Shown here piece after piece: positions 37,269 to 45,257 of a stretch of 64,000 nt of DNA (position 1 is the first letter of the stretch; the number at the start of each line of letters is the position of its first letter). The position numbers were made by a program, and so were the translations under genes. Below the pieces are notes generated by a model, which saw only the letters and a list, made by a program, of their open reading frames with translations, was not told the origin of the DNA and searched no databases. The DNA is from Rhodopirellula halodulae (GTDB lineage: Bacteria; Planctomycetota; Planctomycetia; Pirellulales; Pirellulaceae): assembly GCF_020966775.1 (NCBI RefSeq), contig NZ_JAJKFV010000011.1:423023-487022 (forward strand), given 5' to 3'.

Positions 37269-37754
37269 TCAGCTTTGGCAAGCGTCATCGCACTGGGCGA
37301 TGGATTCCCGCGTGCGATTGAGCAATTGCAATAACTGCTCCTTTTCCGCATCGTTCAACTGCTTGAGCATCCGGTCCTCCAGTTCATAGAGAGGCTCCAT
37401 CGTTTGCTCGACCAGCTTGCGACCCTTCTCGGTGATGCTGACATGGACCACCCGACGATCCTCGGTGCATCGTTTCCGTTCGGCCAGTTCCTGAGAGCAA
37501 AGGTGATCGACCAGCGAGGTCACGGCGGGAACCACTTGAATCATCTGCTGACCAATCTCACCGCAGGTCAATGGCCGACTGGCCAGAGCGAGGCTTCGCA
37601 AGATGTTGAAACGCGAAAGCGTCAATCCGTGCTCGCGAAAGAGACGCGACATGCGATTGTCGAGCTGGTCTCCGATGCGAAGAAAATTCAACAACACTTC
37701 TTGGTCCTGGCTTCGGAATGGAACGGGACGATTGAGTTCTTGCTGCAGATTCAT
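37269..37754 (-). CDS. MarR-family transcriptional regulator
   Basis: DNA-binding regulator of 161 residues from the ATG at 37754 (in-frame codons up to 37862 add an unconserved tail). A winged helix is visible: LTLSRFNILRSLALASRPLTCGEIGQQMIQVVPAVTSLVDHLCSQELAERKRCTEDRRVVHVSITEKGRKLV. The D-x-R-x wing is canonical. It precedes the DoxX-adaptor-pump genes and probably represses them, released by a pump substrate; operator not identified with confidence. Confidence 0.9.
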   Translation of the reverse strand: MNLQQELNRPVPFRSQDQEVLLNFLRIGDQLDNRMSRLFREHGLTLSRFNILRSLALASRPLTCGEIGQQMIQVVPAVTSLVDHLCSQELAERKRCTEDRRVVHVSITEKGRKLVEQTMEPLYELEDRMLKQLNDAEKEQLLQLLNRTRESIAQCDDACQS

Positions 37755-37977
37755 CGCGACTTGTTCGACTGGACGGCGTTTCACTGCTGAATAGGTTATT
37801 AGTGAAATATCTTTTGTCGAATCGTTTCCGCCGGTAAAACATTCCGGGCAAGAGATCGCCATCAGGAGGCACGTAAGGATCTCTAAACGCCGCTAGAACG
37901 ACTGGCTCACTGAACAGATGAGCCCTAAGCGTCCTAATTCGGAACGCAAGGCCAGAACGTTGCCAGGAAGTTCCGGA

Positions 37978-38394
37978 TCAGAGCTTGTCCAACTGCGGCC
38001 GTGACGGCACGACATCGGCCAACGTCACGCTCTTCAGATATTCCATCTGAACGCGTTCGGCTTCGGCCAAAACGCCCTTGAGCTTGCAGAAAGAATGAAT
38101 GGCACAGCTATCGTCCGTGCCCACGCATGAAAGCAGATTGGTGTCCTGCTCCACGGTTGCGACCACTTGGCCAACCGAGATTTCTTCGGGTGGAATGGCT
38201 AACTCGATGCCACCACCCACTCCACGAATGCTCCGCACGTAGCCTTCTCGTGCGAGGAGATTGACCACTTTGGCGACGTGATTCACCGAGATGTTGAACA
38301 GCGAGGCCACACTGGCGACGTTGGCTCGAGTATCTCGCGTTGCCAAATACATCAACGTTCGCAACGCGTAATCGGTCTGAGTGGTCAGTTTCAT
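37978..38394 (-). CDS. Rrf2-family regulator, NsrR-like (three-cysteine Fe-S type)
   Basis: Regulator of 138 residues. Winged helix at 1-65 (MKLTTQTDYALRTLMYLA, NISVNHVAKVVNLLAREGYVRSIRGVGGGIELA). Cys90, Cys97 and Cys103 (LLSC...DDSCAIHSFC) match the cluster-binding cysteines of NsrR/IscR-type members; the spacing fits NsrR, the nitric-oxide sensor. It is divergent from the small secreted protein and multihaem cytochrome genes, which it may control. NO sensing is inferred from cysteine spacing and wing sequence. Confidence 0.88.
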   Translation of the reverse strand: MKLTTQTDYALRTLMYLATRDTRANVASVASLFNISVNHVAKVVNLLAREGYVRSIRGVGGGIELAIPPEEISVGQVVATVEQDTNLLSCVGTDDSCAIHSFCKLKGVLAEAERVQMEYLKSVTLADVVPSRPQLDKL

Positions 38395-38424
38395 GGCGTC
38401 TTCAGATTAAACCAGTGCAAGCAA

Positions 38425-38450
38425 AATATCGTACTGACTTTTGAATATCG
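38425..38450. promoter_or_regulatory. direct repeat AATATCG in the Rrf2 divergent region
   Basis: AATATCG occurs at 38425-38431 and 38444-38450, 19 bases start to start, within the 214-base region between the Rrf2 gene and the divergent secreted-protein gene. Spacing of about two helical turns is compatible with a dimer or tandem site. It is not a classic NsrR palindrome. Confidence 0.3.
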
Positions 38451-38608
38451 CCGTGGCTGGTTAACAAATCGAGTTCGCTTCGGTCCCTTATCTGCCCTAG
38501 TTTGATTGACTTCGGAAGATTCTCCGCCTAGTCTCAGGACGAGGCCGTTGAAGTTTTTTCAAGCTTCCTCGTCTTTTCGGCCCGCATCGCTCGGTTTTTG
38601 ACTGATCC

Positions 38609-39079
38609 ATGTCGCGTGTTCTTCTCCTCTTGCTAGCTCTTTTTGCACTGGTGGGCGTTCTGACGCCGCGTTCAGCGGAGGCGAGTTGTGGAGATTGGCT
38701 GCAACACCCGACGTCTCCATCCGAACCGTCCATTTCGGCGAGTGCGGCTGGCGGTCACGTTGCGAATGCCGACGATGACGCAGCGTCCGAAGCGTTTTCG
38801 AGCCAAGGGCATTCGCAGCCGAATCGCCCCGTTCCGCCGTGCAGCGGACCTCTGTGCAGCAAGCTGCCTTCGCTGCCGCTGCCTGCTCCCATGCCACCCT
38901 TACCGGTGCGTTCTCATCAGGAAGCTGCCTGGTTGGAACTGCGGCCCGCCGAGATTTTGCGAAGCTTCGCCCTGCGAGACGCAGAGGCACCTCTCGCGCT
39001 TCGAGAGGGTTTCCAGCAAGGAATTGATCGCCCCCCGCAATCGCCCAAGCCTTTCGGTTTGGAGCCGCTGCTCGGTTGA
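38609..39079 (+). CDS. small secreted Cys/Pro-rich protein
   Basis: Exported protein of 156 residues of unknown function: clean signal peptide MSRVLLLLLALFALVGVLTPRSAEA, then SCGDWLQHP, a disordered Ser/Asp stretch, and a PPCSGPLCSKLPSLPLPAPMPPLP motif with two cysteines. The C-terminal third is hydrophilic with leucines. It lies 209 bases before the multihaem cytochrome gene on the same strand and opposite the NsrR-like regulator. The cysteines may hold metal or disulfide; nothing more can be said. Confidence 0.75.
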   Translation: MSRVLLLLLALFALVGVLTPRSAEASCGDWLQHPTSPSEPSISASAAGGHVANADDDAASEAFSSQGHSQPNRPVPPCSGPLCSKLPSLPLPAPMPPLPVRSHQEAAWLELRPAEILRSFALRDAEAPLALREGFQQGIDRPPQSPKPFGLEPLLG

Positions 39080-39288
39080 ATCGATGATTAATGGCGTGAT
39101 TGCGCCGTGACAGCGATCCACCTTCATTTGCTCTGACTTGCCAGTCACGTTTCGATTTCGATTCGTGACATCGACGGTGATCATGCGTCTGCGCAATTCG
39201 TGCCAACGCGGATCACATCGCCGCTTTGGATCCTCACGGACGAAGTGGCCGTTCCCGTCAGTCCATCCGATCTGCTGGAAGGATCATC

Positions 39289-42183
39289 ATGTCGCCTGTT
39301 GAAAAAACCGGTGCGACGACCGCCAAACCTCGCAAGAAATACGTCCGGGCGGTCGGACCACGTTTGAAGAAACTGCTCTACCTCATCTTCGTTCTCTTCG
39401 CGTTGTTGCTGGCCAATTCGGGCTACCTCGCGACGTTCACGTTCTTGGAATGGTTCAAGAACCAGACCTACCAGGATTACTTTTATCAATACATGTTCCT
39501 CGCCCATTTGGTGATGGGACTGATCCTGATTCTGCCCGTTGTCATTTTCGGATTCATTCACCTTTGGAACACCAAAGACCGCCGCAACCGTCGAGCTGTG
39601 CGAATCGGGTATGCGTTGTTCGTCGTCAGCTTGGGCATTCTGGCAACGGGAATTCTGCTGGTCCGCATCGGTGGTTTTGATTTGAAACAACCGTTGGCAC
39701 GCAACACGGTTTACTGGTTGCACGTCGCGTTTCCACTGGCGGCGATCTGGCTGTACTGGCTGCATCGCTTGGCGGGCCCGCGAATCAAATGGCGAATCGG
39801 AATGAGCTTTGCCGGTGTCGCGGTGGCTTCCATTGCCATCATGGTCATTTTGCAGATGCAGGATCCTCGTCAATGGAACGCGATCGGCCCCGATTCTGGC
39901 GTGCAATACTTCGAACCTTCGTTGGCTCGAACATCCAGCGGCAACTTCATTCCATCCGATGCCTTGATGAATGATGAGTATTGCCTTAAATGTCACGCCG
40001 ACATCCACAAGGATTGGCAGGACAGCGTTCATCGCTTCAGTTCGTTCAACAACGCGCCGTACTTCGCCAGCGTTAGCGAAACGCGAGCTAAATCGCTCGA
40101 GCGTGATGGTTCGGTGCAGGCATCACGTTGGTGCGCCGGTTGCCACGATCCAGTGCCGTTCTTTTCGGGCGCTTTTGATGATCCTGAGTTCGACATGCGA
40201 GAGCACCCCACAGCAAAAGCGGGGATCACTTGCACGGTCTGCCACGCGATCACCAATGTGAACAGCGTTCGTGGCAATGCGGACTACACGATCGAGGAAC
40301 CTTTGCACTACCCATTCGCAAGTAGCGACAACAAAGTCCTGCAGTGGGTGAACAACCAATTGGTCAAAGCCAAGCCATCGTTCCACAAAAAGACGTTCCT
40401 CAAACCGTTTCACAAGACTGCGGAGTTCTGCTCCACCTGCCACAAGGTGCACCTGCCGGCTGCACTGACGGGCTACAAAGAGTTCCTACGTGGGCAGAAC
40501 CACTACGACCCGTATTTGTTCAGTGGTGTTTCGGGACACGGTGCGAGAAGTTTTTACTACCCGCCCAAAGCGGTCGACAATTGCAGCAAGTGTCACATGC
40601 CATTGGTCGCCTCCGATGACTTTGGCGCCCAACTGTTCGACGGTGCATCGGAACTCAGTGTCCACGACCACATGTTTCCGTCGGCCAACACGGGCATCGC
40701 GTGGCTGCGGAATCGTGATGACGTGATCGCGGCTCACCAAGAGTTCCTGCAAGACGTGATGCGAGTGGACATTTTCGGACTGCGTGACGGCGGTGAAATC
40801 GATGGCAAACTGACCGCACCACTCCGGCCGGAAGTCCCCGCGGTCCGCCCTGGCGAAAAGTACTTGATGGAAACCGTCATCCGCACCATGAAGATGGGGC
40901 ACTTGTTTTCGCAAGGCACGGTCGACAGCAACGAAATTTGGTTGCAGGTCAAAGTGACCAGCGGCGATCGACTGATCGGACATAGCGGACTGATCAACGA
41001 GAACGAACACAATGCGGTCGACCCTTGGTCGCACTTCGTCAACGTGTTCATGCTCGACAAAGACGGCAACCGCATCAACCGACGCAATGCGGAGGACATT
41101 TTCACGCCGCTTTACAACCACCAAATTCCACCGGGCGCCGGGCAAACGGTTCACTATGAATTGCAGATCCCGGACGACGTGACCGAACCGGTTCAGGTCG
41201 AATTGAAATTGCTGTATCGCAAGTTTGACACGGAGTACATGGACTTCGTTGCCAAACAAAACGAGGCTCACGGCGACCTGATCCGAGGCCATGAACCTGG
41301 TCAGGATTACACAAACGAGCTGCCCATCACGACACTCGCGACCGACAGCATTGTCTTTCCGGTTGACGGAATGAACCATGAGGTCGACAACGCCCCACGC
41401 GAAATTCCGCAGTGGCAGCGTTGGAACGACTACGGCATTGGTTTGTTGCTCAAGGGCAAAGCGGAACTTCGACAAGCGGAAGCCGCGTTCACCGAAGTCG
41501 AAAAGCTGGACCGTTGGGACGGACCAATGAATCTCGCTCGTGTTCTGAACACCGAAGGCCGGTTGGACGAAGCCGTGGAAGCATTGCAACGCGCCGACAC
41601 GTTCCGTGATGAGGAGGGTTACCCTCGTTGGACCTGGGCATGGCTTTCGGGTGTGATCAATGCCCAGCAAGGACGTTTGGAAGCGGCGGAGCAAAACCTT
41701 CGCAGCGTGCTCGAGGACAACACGGAAGACATGCAAAAGCGAGGTTTCGACTTCAGCCTGGACATTGAAGTCATCAACGAACTTGGGCGGACGCTATTCG
41801 ACCTTGGCAACGTTCGCGAGCGGCAGCGTCGTGAAGAAGAAAGCGTCGAGTACTTCCACGAAGCCGTGGCCCAATACAAAAAGACGCTGATGATCGATCC
41901 CGAGAACGTGTCCGCGCATCACAACTTGCAGTTGTTGTACGAACGCCTCGGTGAACAAGAGCTCGCCGAAAAGCATCGACAACGGCATTTGATTTACAAA
42001 CCCGATGACAACGCGCAGGGCCGGGCGATTCGACTGGCTCGCGAAAAATATCCGGCCGCCAATCATGCTGCGGAAGCGGTGGTGAAGTACTCGCTGCATC
42101 GACCGCTTCCCGAGCCTCCATCGGACGAGCCCGATCCGAACGCTGTGGCGACGCAAACCAAGGAGATTCGTGATGAGCAATAA
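39289..42183 (+). CDS. membrane cytochrome: b-type-like bundle, five c-haem motifs and TPR domain
   Basis: Protein of 964 residues; the ATG at 39289 is chosen for GGAAGGA six to twelve bases upstream. Five helices (about 29-51, 68-92, 107-125, 141-158, 171-191) carry histidines at 73, 91, 145 and 159, as in di-haem b bundles. Five CXXCH motifs follow at about 232, 282, 315, 381 and 432. Then comes a domain of unknown fold and, from about 720, TPR repeats (WQRWNDYGIGLLLKG, NVSAHHNLQLLYERLG). Likely moves electrons from quinol to a periplasmic acceptor. Overlaps the CRTAC1 gene by 11 bases. Substrate unknown. Confidence 0.88.
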   Translation: MSPVEKTGATTAKPRKKYVRAVGPRLKKLLYLIFVLFALLLANSGYLATFTFLEWFKNQTYQDYFYQYMFLAHLVMGLILILPVVIFGFIHLWNTKDRRNRRAVRIGYALFVVSLGILATGILLVRIGGFDLKQPLARNTVYWLHVAFPLAAIWLYWLHRLAGPRIKWRIGMSFAGVAVASIAIMVILQMQDPRQWNAIGPDSGVQYFEPSLARTSSGNFIPSDALMNDEYCLKCHADIHKDWQDSVHRFSSFNNAPYFASVSETRAKSLERDGSVQASRWCAGCHDPVPFFSGAFDDPEFDMREHPTAKAGITCTVCHAITNVNSVRGNADYTIEEPLHYPFASSDNKVLQWVNNQLVKAKPSFHKKTFLKPFHKTAEFCSTCHKVHLPAALTGYKEFLRGQNHYDPYLFSGVSGHGARSFYYPPKAVDNCSKCHMPLVASDDFGAQLFDGASELSVHDHMFPSANTGIAWLRNRDDVIAAHQEFLQDVMRVDIFGLRDGGEIDGKLTAPLRPEVPAVRPGEKYLMETVIRTMKMGHLFSQGTVDSNEIWLQVKVTSGDRLIGHSGLINENEHNAVDPWSHFVNVFMLDKDGNRINRRNAEDIFTPLYNHQIPPGAGQTVHYELQIPDDVTEPVQVELKLLYRKFDTEYMDFVAKQNEAHGDLIRGHEPGQDYTNELPITTLATDSIVFPVDGMNHEVDNAPREIPQWQRWNDYGIGLLLKGKAELRQAEAAFTEVEKLDRWDGPMNLARVLNTEGRLDEAVEALQRADTFRDEEGYPRWTWAWLSGVINAQQGRLEAAEQNLRSVLEDNTEDMQKRGFDFSLDIEVINELGRTLFDLGNVRERQRREEESVEYFHEAVAQYKKTLMIDPENVSAHHNLQLLYERLGEQELAEKHRQRHLIYKPDDNAQGRAIRLAREKYPAANHAAEAVVKYSLHRPLPEPPSDEPDPNAVATQTKEIRDEQ

Positions 42184-44044
42184 GCCCAAGATCAAAGAGC
42201 CTGAAATGAACGAAGTCGACGAAAGCGAACTTCGTGACGAGGCCGACATTGGTCGCGCCATGCGAAACTCCGTGGTCGCGGTTGCTTTGCTGGCAATTGC
42301 CGGGGGCAGCCTGGCTTACTTGCTCAGTCGCCCGGAGCCACCGCCCCCGGTCCGAGAATCGAAGTTGGCCGAAGTCGCGATCCGCGAACAACCCAAGGTT
42401 GCCATCCCGACGGTTCCATTTCGAGACATCACGGACGAAGCGGGCATTGAGTTTGTCCACAACAATGGCGCAACCGGCAACAAGCTGTTGCCCGAAACCA
42501 TGGGAGGCGGCAACGCATTCTTCGACTTTGACAACGATGGGGATGCGGACTTGCTGCTGGTGAATTCCAAAGATTGGGAGTGGGATTCACCGAGCGGTAA
42601 GAGCAACGTTTCCGCCTTGTACCGCAACGATGGTGGCCAGTTTGTGGATGTCACCGAAGGGTCCGGTTTAGACGTTGCCCTGTACGGGATGGGCGCCGCC
42701 GTGGGCGATTTTGATCAAGACGGCTTGGTCGACGTGTTCCTTTCGGCGGTGGGTGAAAACAAACTCTTCCGCAACCTGGGTGAAGGCAAGTTTAAGGATG
42801 TCACGGAGCTGGCCGGTGTTGGCGGCGAGCAGGATCGCTGGAGCACCAGCTCGGGTTTCTTCGACTATGACAATGATGGCGACTTGGATTTGTTCGTCTG
42901 CAACTACGTCGTTTGGAGCCGCCAGTACGATCAATCCCAGGGCTTTCAATTGGTGGGCGGGGGGCGTGCCTATGGTCGCCCGCAAAACTTCGAAGGCACG
43001 TTCCCTTATCTCTACCGCAACGATGGCGAAGGAAAATTCACGGACGTTTCGGAAGCATCAGGCATCCAGATCCGCAACGTATCGACGGGGGTCCCACAAT
43101 CCAAATCGCTGGGACTTGCGTTTTGCGACTTTGACCAAGACGGCCATCAAGACATCGTTGTCGCCAACGATACGGTTCAGAACTGCCTGCTTCGCAACAC
43201 CGGCGATGGCAAATTCGTTGAGATGGGAGCCATCTGCGGGATCGCGTTCGACTCCACCGGAAACGCTCGCGGTGCCATGGGAATCGACATCACGCCGTTT
43301 CGCGAACGGACGAGCATGGCCGTTGCCATTGGGAACTTTTCCAACGAGATGACGGCTCTGTATGTCACCAAGACGGGTCGCATGCAGTTCTACGACGAAG
43401 CGGTCTCCACGGGGCTCGGCCCCAGCACGCGACTGCTTTTGACCTTTGGATTGGCCTACGTGGATTTCGATCTGGACGGACGATTGGATTTGTTTTGTGC
43501 CAATGGGCACTTGGAAGAAGACATCAACCGTGTCCAACCAAGCCAGCACTACGAGCAACCACCGCAGATGTTTTGGAACGCGGGTTTTGAATTCGATACC
43601 GAGTTCTTGCCGATGGGTGAAGAACAGGTCGGCGCGGAGTTCCTACAACCCATGGTGGGCCGAGGTGCTTCCTACGCGGACATCGACCTCGATGGAGACC
43701 TGGATTTGCTCATCACCTCCACCGGGCAAAAGCCGAGGCTTCTTCGCAATGACCAGGACTTAGACCATCACTGGATCCGTCTGAAATTGGTCGGCGATGG
43801 CGAGCGTTGCAATCGCGATGCGATCGGTAGCTGGGTCGACATCGAAGTGGGCGACCAGGTTCTGACACAGCAAATCATGCCGACGCGGAGTTACCTATCG
43901 CAGGTCGAACTGCCCTTGTCAGTTGGTTTGGGTGAGCACGATGAAATCAAGCAGGTCACGGTCCGTTGGCCGGATGGATCGGTCAGCGAACATGGGTCCC
44001 TAGAAGTCGACCGCGAACACGTGATCGAGTATTCGGGTACCTAG
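42173..44044 (+). CDS. CRTAC1 family protein (FG-GAP/VCBS repeats, ASPIC/UnbV)
   Basis: Protein of 623 residues from the ATG at 42173 (a GTG directly precedes it); AAGGAG lies upstream. One membrane anchor (AVALLAIAGGSLAYLL) follows an acidic head. The outside part has repeated calcium-binding FG-GAP/VCBS blades (FFDFDNDGDADLLLVN, FDYDNDGDLDLFVCN, FCDFDQDGHQDIVVAND, YADIDLDGDLDLLIT) and a C-terminal ASPIC/UnbV module (ITQQIMPTRSYLSQVELP-like region with SVGLG and VRWPDGS). Translation is coupled to the multihaem cytochrome. A scaffold or partner on the cell surface is inferred. Confidence 0.9.
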   Translation: MSNKPKIKEPEMNEVDESELRDEADIGRAMRNSVVAVALLAIAGGSLAYLLSRPEPPPPVRESKLAEVAIREQPKVAIPTVPFRDITDEAGIEFVHNNGATGNKLLPETMGGGNAFFDFDNDGDADLLLVNSKDWEWDSPSGKSNVSALYRNDGGQFVDVTEGSGLDVALYGMGAAVGDFDQDGLVDVFLSAVGENKLFRNLGEGKFKDVTELAGVGGEQDRWSTSSGFFDYDNDGDLDLFVCNYVVWSRQYDQSQGFQLVGGGRAYGRPQNFEGTFPYLYRNDGEGKFTDVSEASGIQIRNVSTGVPQSKSLGLAFCDFDQDGHQDIVVANDTVQNCLLRNTGDGKFVEMGAICGIAFDSTGNARGAMGIDITPFRERTSMAVAIGNFSNEMTALYVTKTGRMQFYDEAVSTGLGPSTRLLLTFGLAYVDFDLDGRLDLFCANGHLEEDINRVQPSQHYEQPPQMFWNAGFEFDTEFLPMGEEQVGAEFLQPMVGRGASYADIDLDGDLDLLITSTGQKPRLLRNDQDLDHHWIRLKLVGDGERCNRDAIGSWVDIEVGDQVLTQQIMPTRSYLSQVELPLSVGLGEHDEIKQVTVRWPDGSVSEHGSLEVDREHVIEYSGT

Positions 44045-44064
44045 TCAGCCCTGCTCAGTTGAAT

Positions 44065-44093
44065 GCGACTTGACGGCGTGTGCCTCAAGTCGC
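44065..44093. terminator. strong hairpin between convergent genes
   Basis: GCGACTTGA pairs perfectly with TCAAGTCGC (9 pairs), and inside it GGC-GTGT-GCC forms three more pairs after a one-base bulge. It lies 20 bases after the CRTAC1 stop and includes the stop codon of the minus-strand regulator. No T-run; candidate bidirectional terminator. Confidence 0.6.
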
Positions 44094-45218
44094 AGCCAAC
44101 TCGGCTTCGCGTTGCTGCACTTCGACGGCAACGGTTTCCAACCCGACCATGTTCCGCAATCGCGTCACCATCGGCGGCGACAGTTTCCGACCGGAAGCGA
44201 TCAACAGCAGGCCATTGGGTGCACGAACGTCTTCTGCAACGGTCATGCCGGTCAACAATTCCGAGGTGGAGATGTTTTCGATCGTTTTCGGCGGCAGACT
44301 GTCGACGGATTGCTGCAATCGATCGGACACTTCCGCGTCCAGATTGGGAAAGAGTTCTTCCAGCTCGGCGATTGCCGTGGAAGCGTCTTCGCCTCGTCGC
44401 TTGAGCAAGCTCTGGTAATAGGACAACAACAGGCTCTGCGCGATTCGGTCTTCGTCATTGGCACAGGAACCTGCTTCCACGTCCAGTGTCGTCATCCGAT
44501 CCAACAATTCCGCAACGGGTTCCAAGCGAGGGATTTGCTTGATCAGTTGACTCGAAACCGAGAACACTTGATTAACAACTGCACGATGTTCGTCGGAAGC
44601 GATGGGCGTGCTGGCCAGTTTTTCTCGCTGATCGATGCTGAGCAATGGAATGCCAGCGACCATCAAACGTGACGTCAGCGGTACCCGCCAATCGGATCCA
44701 AGCTTCGTGTCCGATAACATCTCGACCACCGAGGCTTGAATGTCATCTGTGTCCACCATCGGGTCGTCAACGTACTCGATGATCTCAACCAAAACACTGA
44801 TCGCGCCAGCAAAGGTTTTCTTCAGCAATTCATCTTTGCTCGTGACCAAATCATATTGTTTGATCCCCGCTTCAATCGCCGTTTTGATGTCACTCATTTG
44901 ACACGGCTTGTTGAGGAATCGGAACACTTGACCTTCGTTCACGGCGTTCATCGCTGTCGTGAGGTCTTGGTTGCCAGTCAGCATCAAGAAAACGCTGTTG
45001 GGGGTCAACGGCCGAGCCTTTTGGATCACCTCGATCCCTTCCATCCCCGGCATCCGCATGTCGACCATGATCACGGAGAACGGCTCGGATTTCTGAATCA
45101 GCGCCAGTGCCTCAGGCCCCGATTCACACGTGGACACCTCAAAGTCAAACGCTAAGTTGCGTTTGAGAGTGTTCAGTAGGCTGCAGTCGTCATCGACGAG
45201 TAGGATACGGTCATTCAT
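44085..45218 (-). CDS. response regulator with degenerate HD (RpfG-like) output domain
   Basis: Regulator of 377 residues from the ATG at 45218. Receiver domain 1-120 has acidic D9-D11 and phospho-acceptor D53 (VIMVDMRMPG). The output domain (about 125-290) has the layout of RpfG-type HD domains (FAGAISVLVEIIEYVDD, IDQREKLASTPIASDEHRAVVNQ, LIKQIPRLEPVAELLDRM), but at the HDIG position it reads LMVAGIPLL, so the metal-binding His-Asp is missing and phosphodiesterase activity is unlikely. A small C-terminal domain (ELLTGMTVAEDVRAPNGLLLIASG) follows. It lies 39 bases after the kinase gene, its probable partner. Confidence 0.87.
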   Translation of the reverse strand: MNDRILLVDDDCSLLNTLKRNLAFDFEVSTCESGPEALALIQKSEPFSVIMVDMRMPGMEGIEVIQKARPLTPNSVFLMLTGNQDLTTAMNAVNEGQVFRFLNKPCQMSDIKTAIEAGIKQYDLVTSKDELLKKTFAGAISVLVEIIEYVDDPMVDTDDIQASVVEMLSDTKLGSDWRVPLTSRLMVAGIPLLSIDQREKLASTPIASDEHRAVVNQVFSVSSQLIKQIPRLEPVAELLDRMTTLDVEAGSCANDEDRIAQSLLLSYYQSLLKRRGEDASTAIAELEELFPNLDAEVSDRLQQSVDSLPPKTIENISTSELLTGMTVAEDVRAPNGLLLIASGRKLSPPMVTRLRNMVGLETVAVEVQQREAELAAT

Positions 45219-45257
45219 TTGATTTGCCCCCAAGTGAATGAAACGGAAAAAGTGAGC

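Noticed and set aside
40486-41736. 416-codon minus-strand frame
   Set aside because: Inside the multihaem cytochrome gene; the CXXCH and TPR motifs are on the plus strand.
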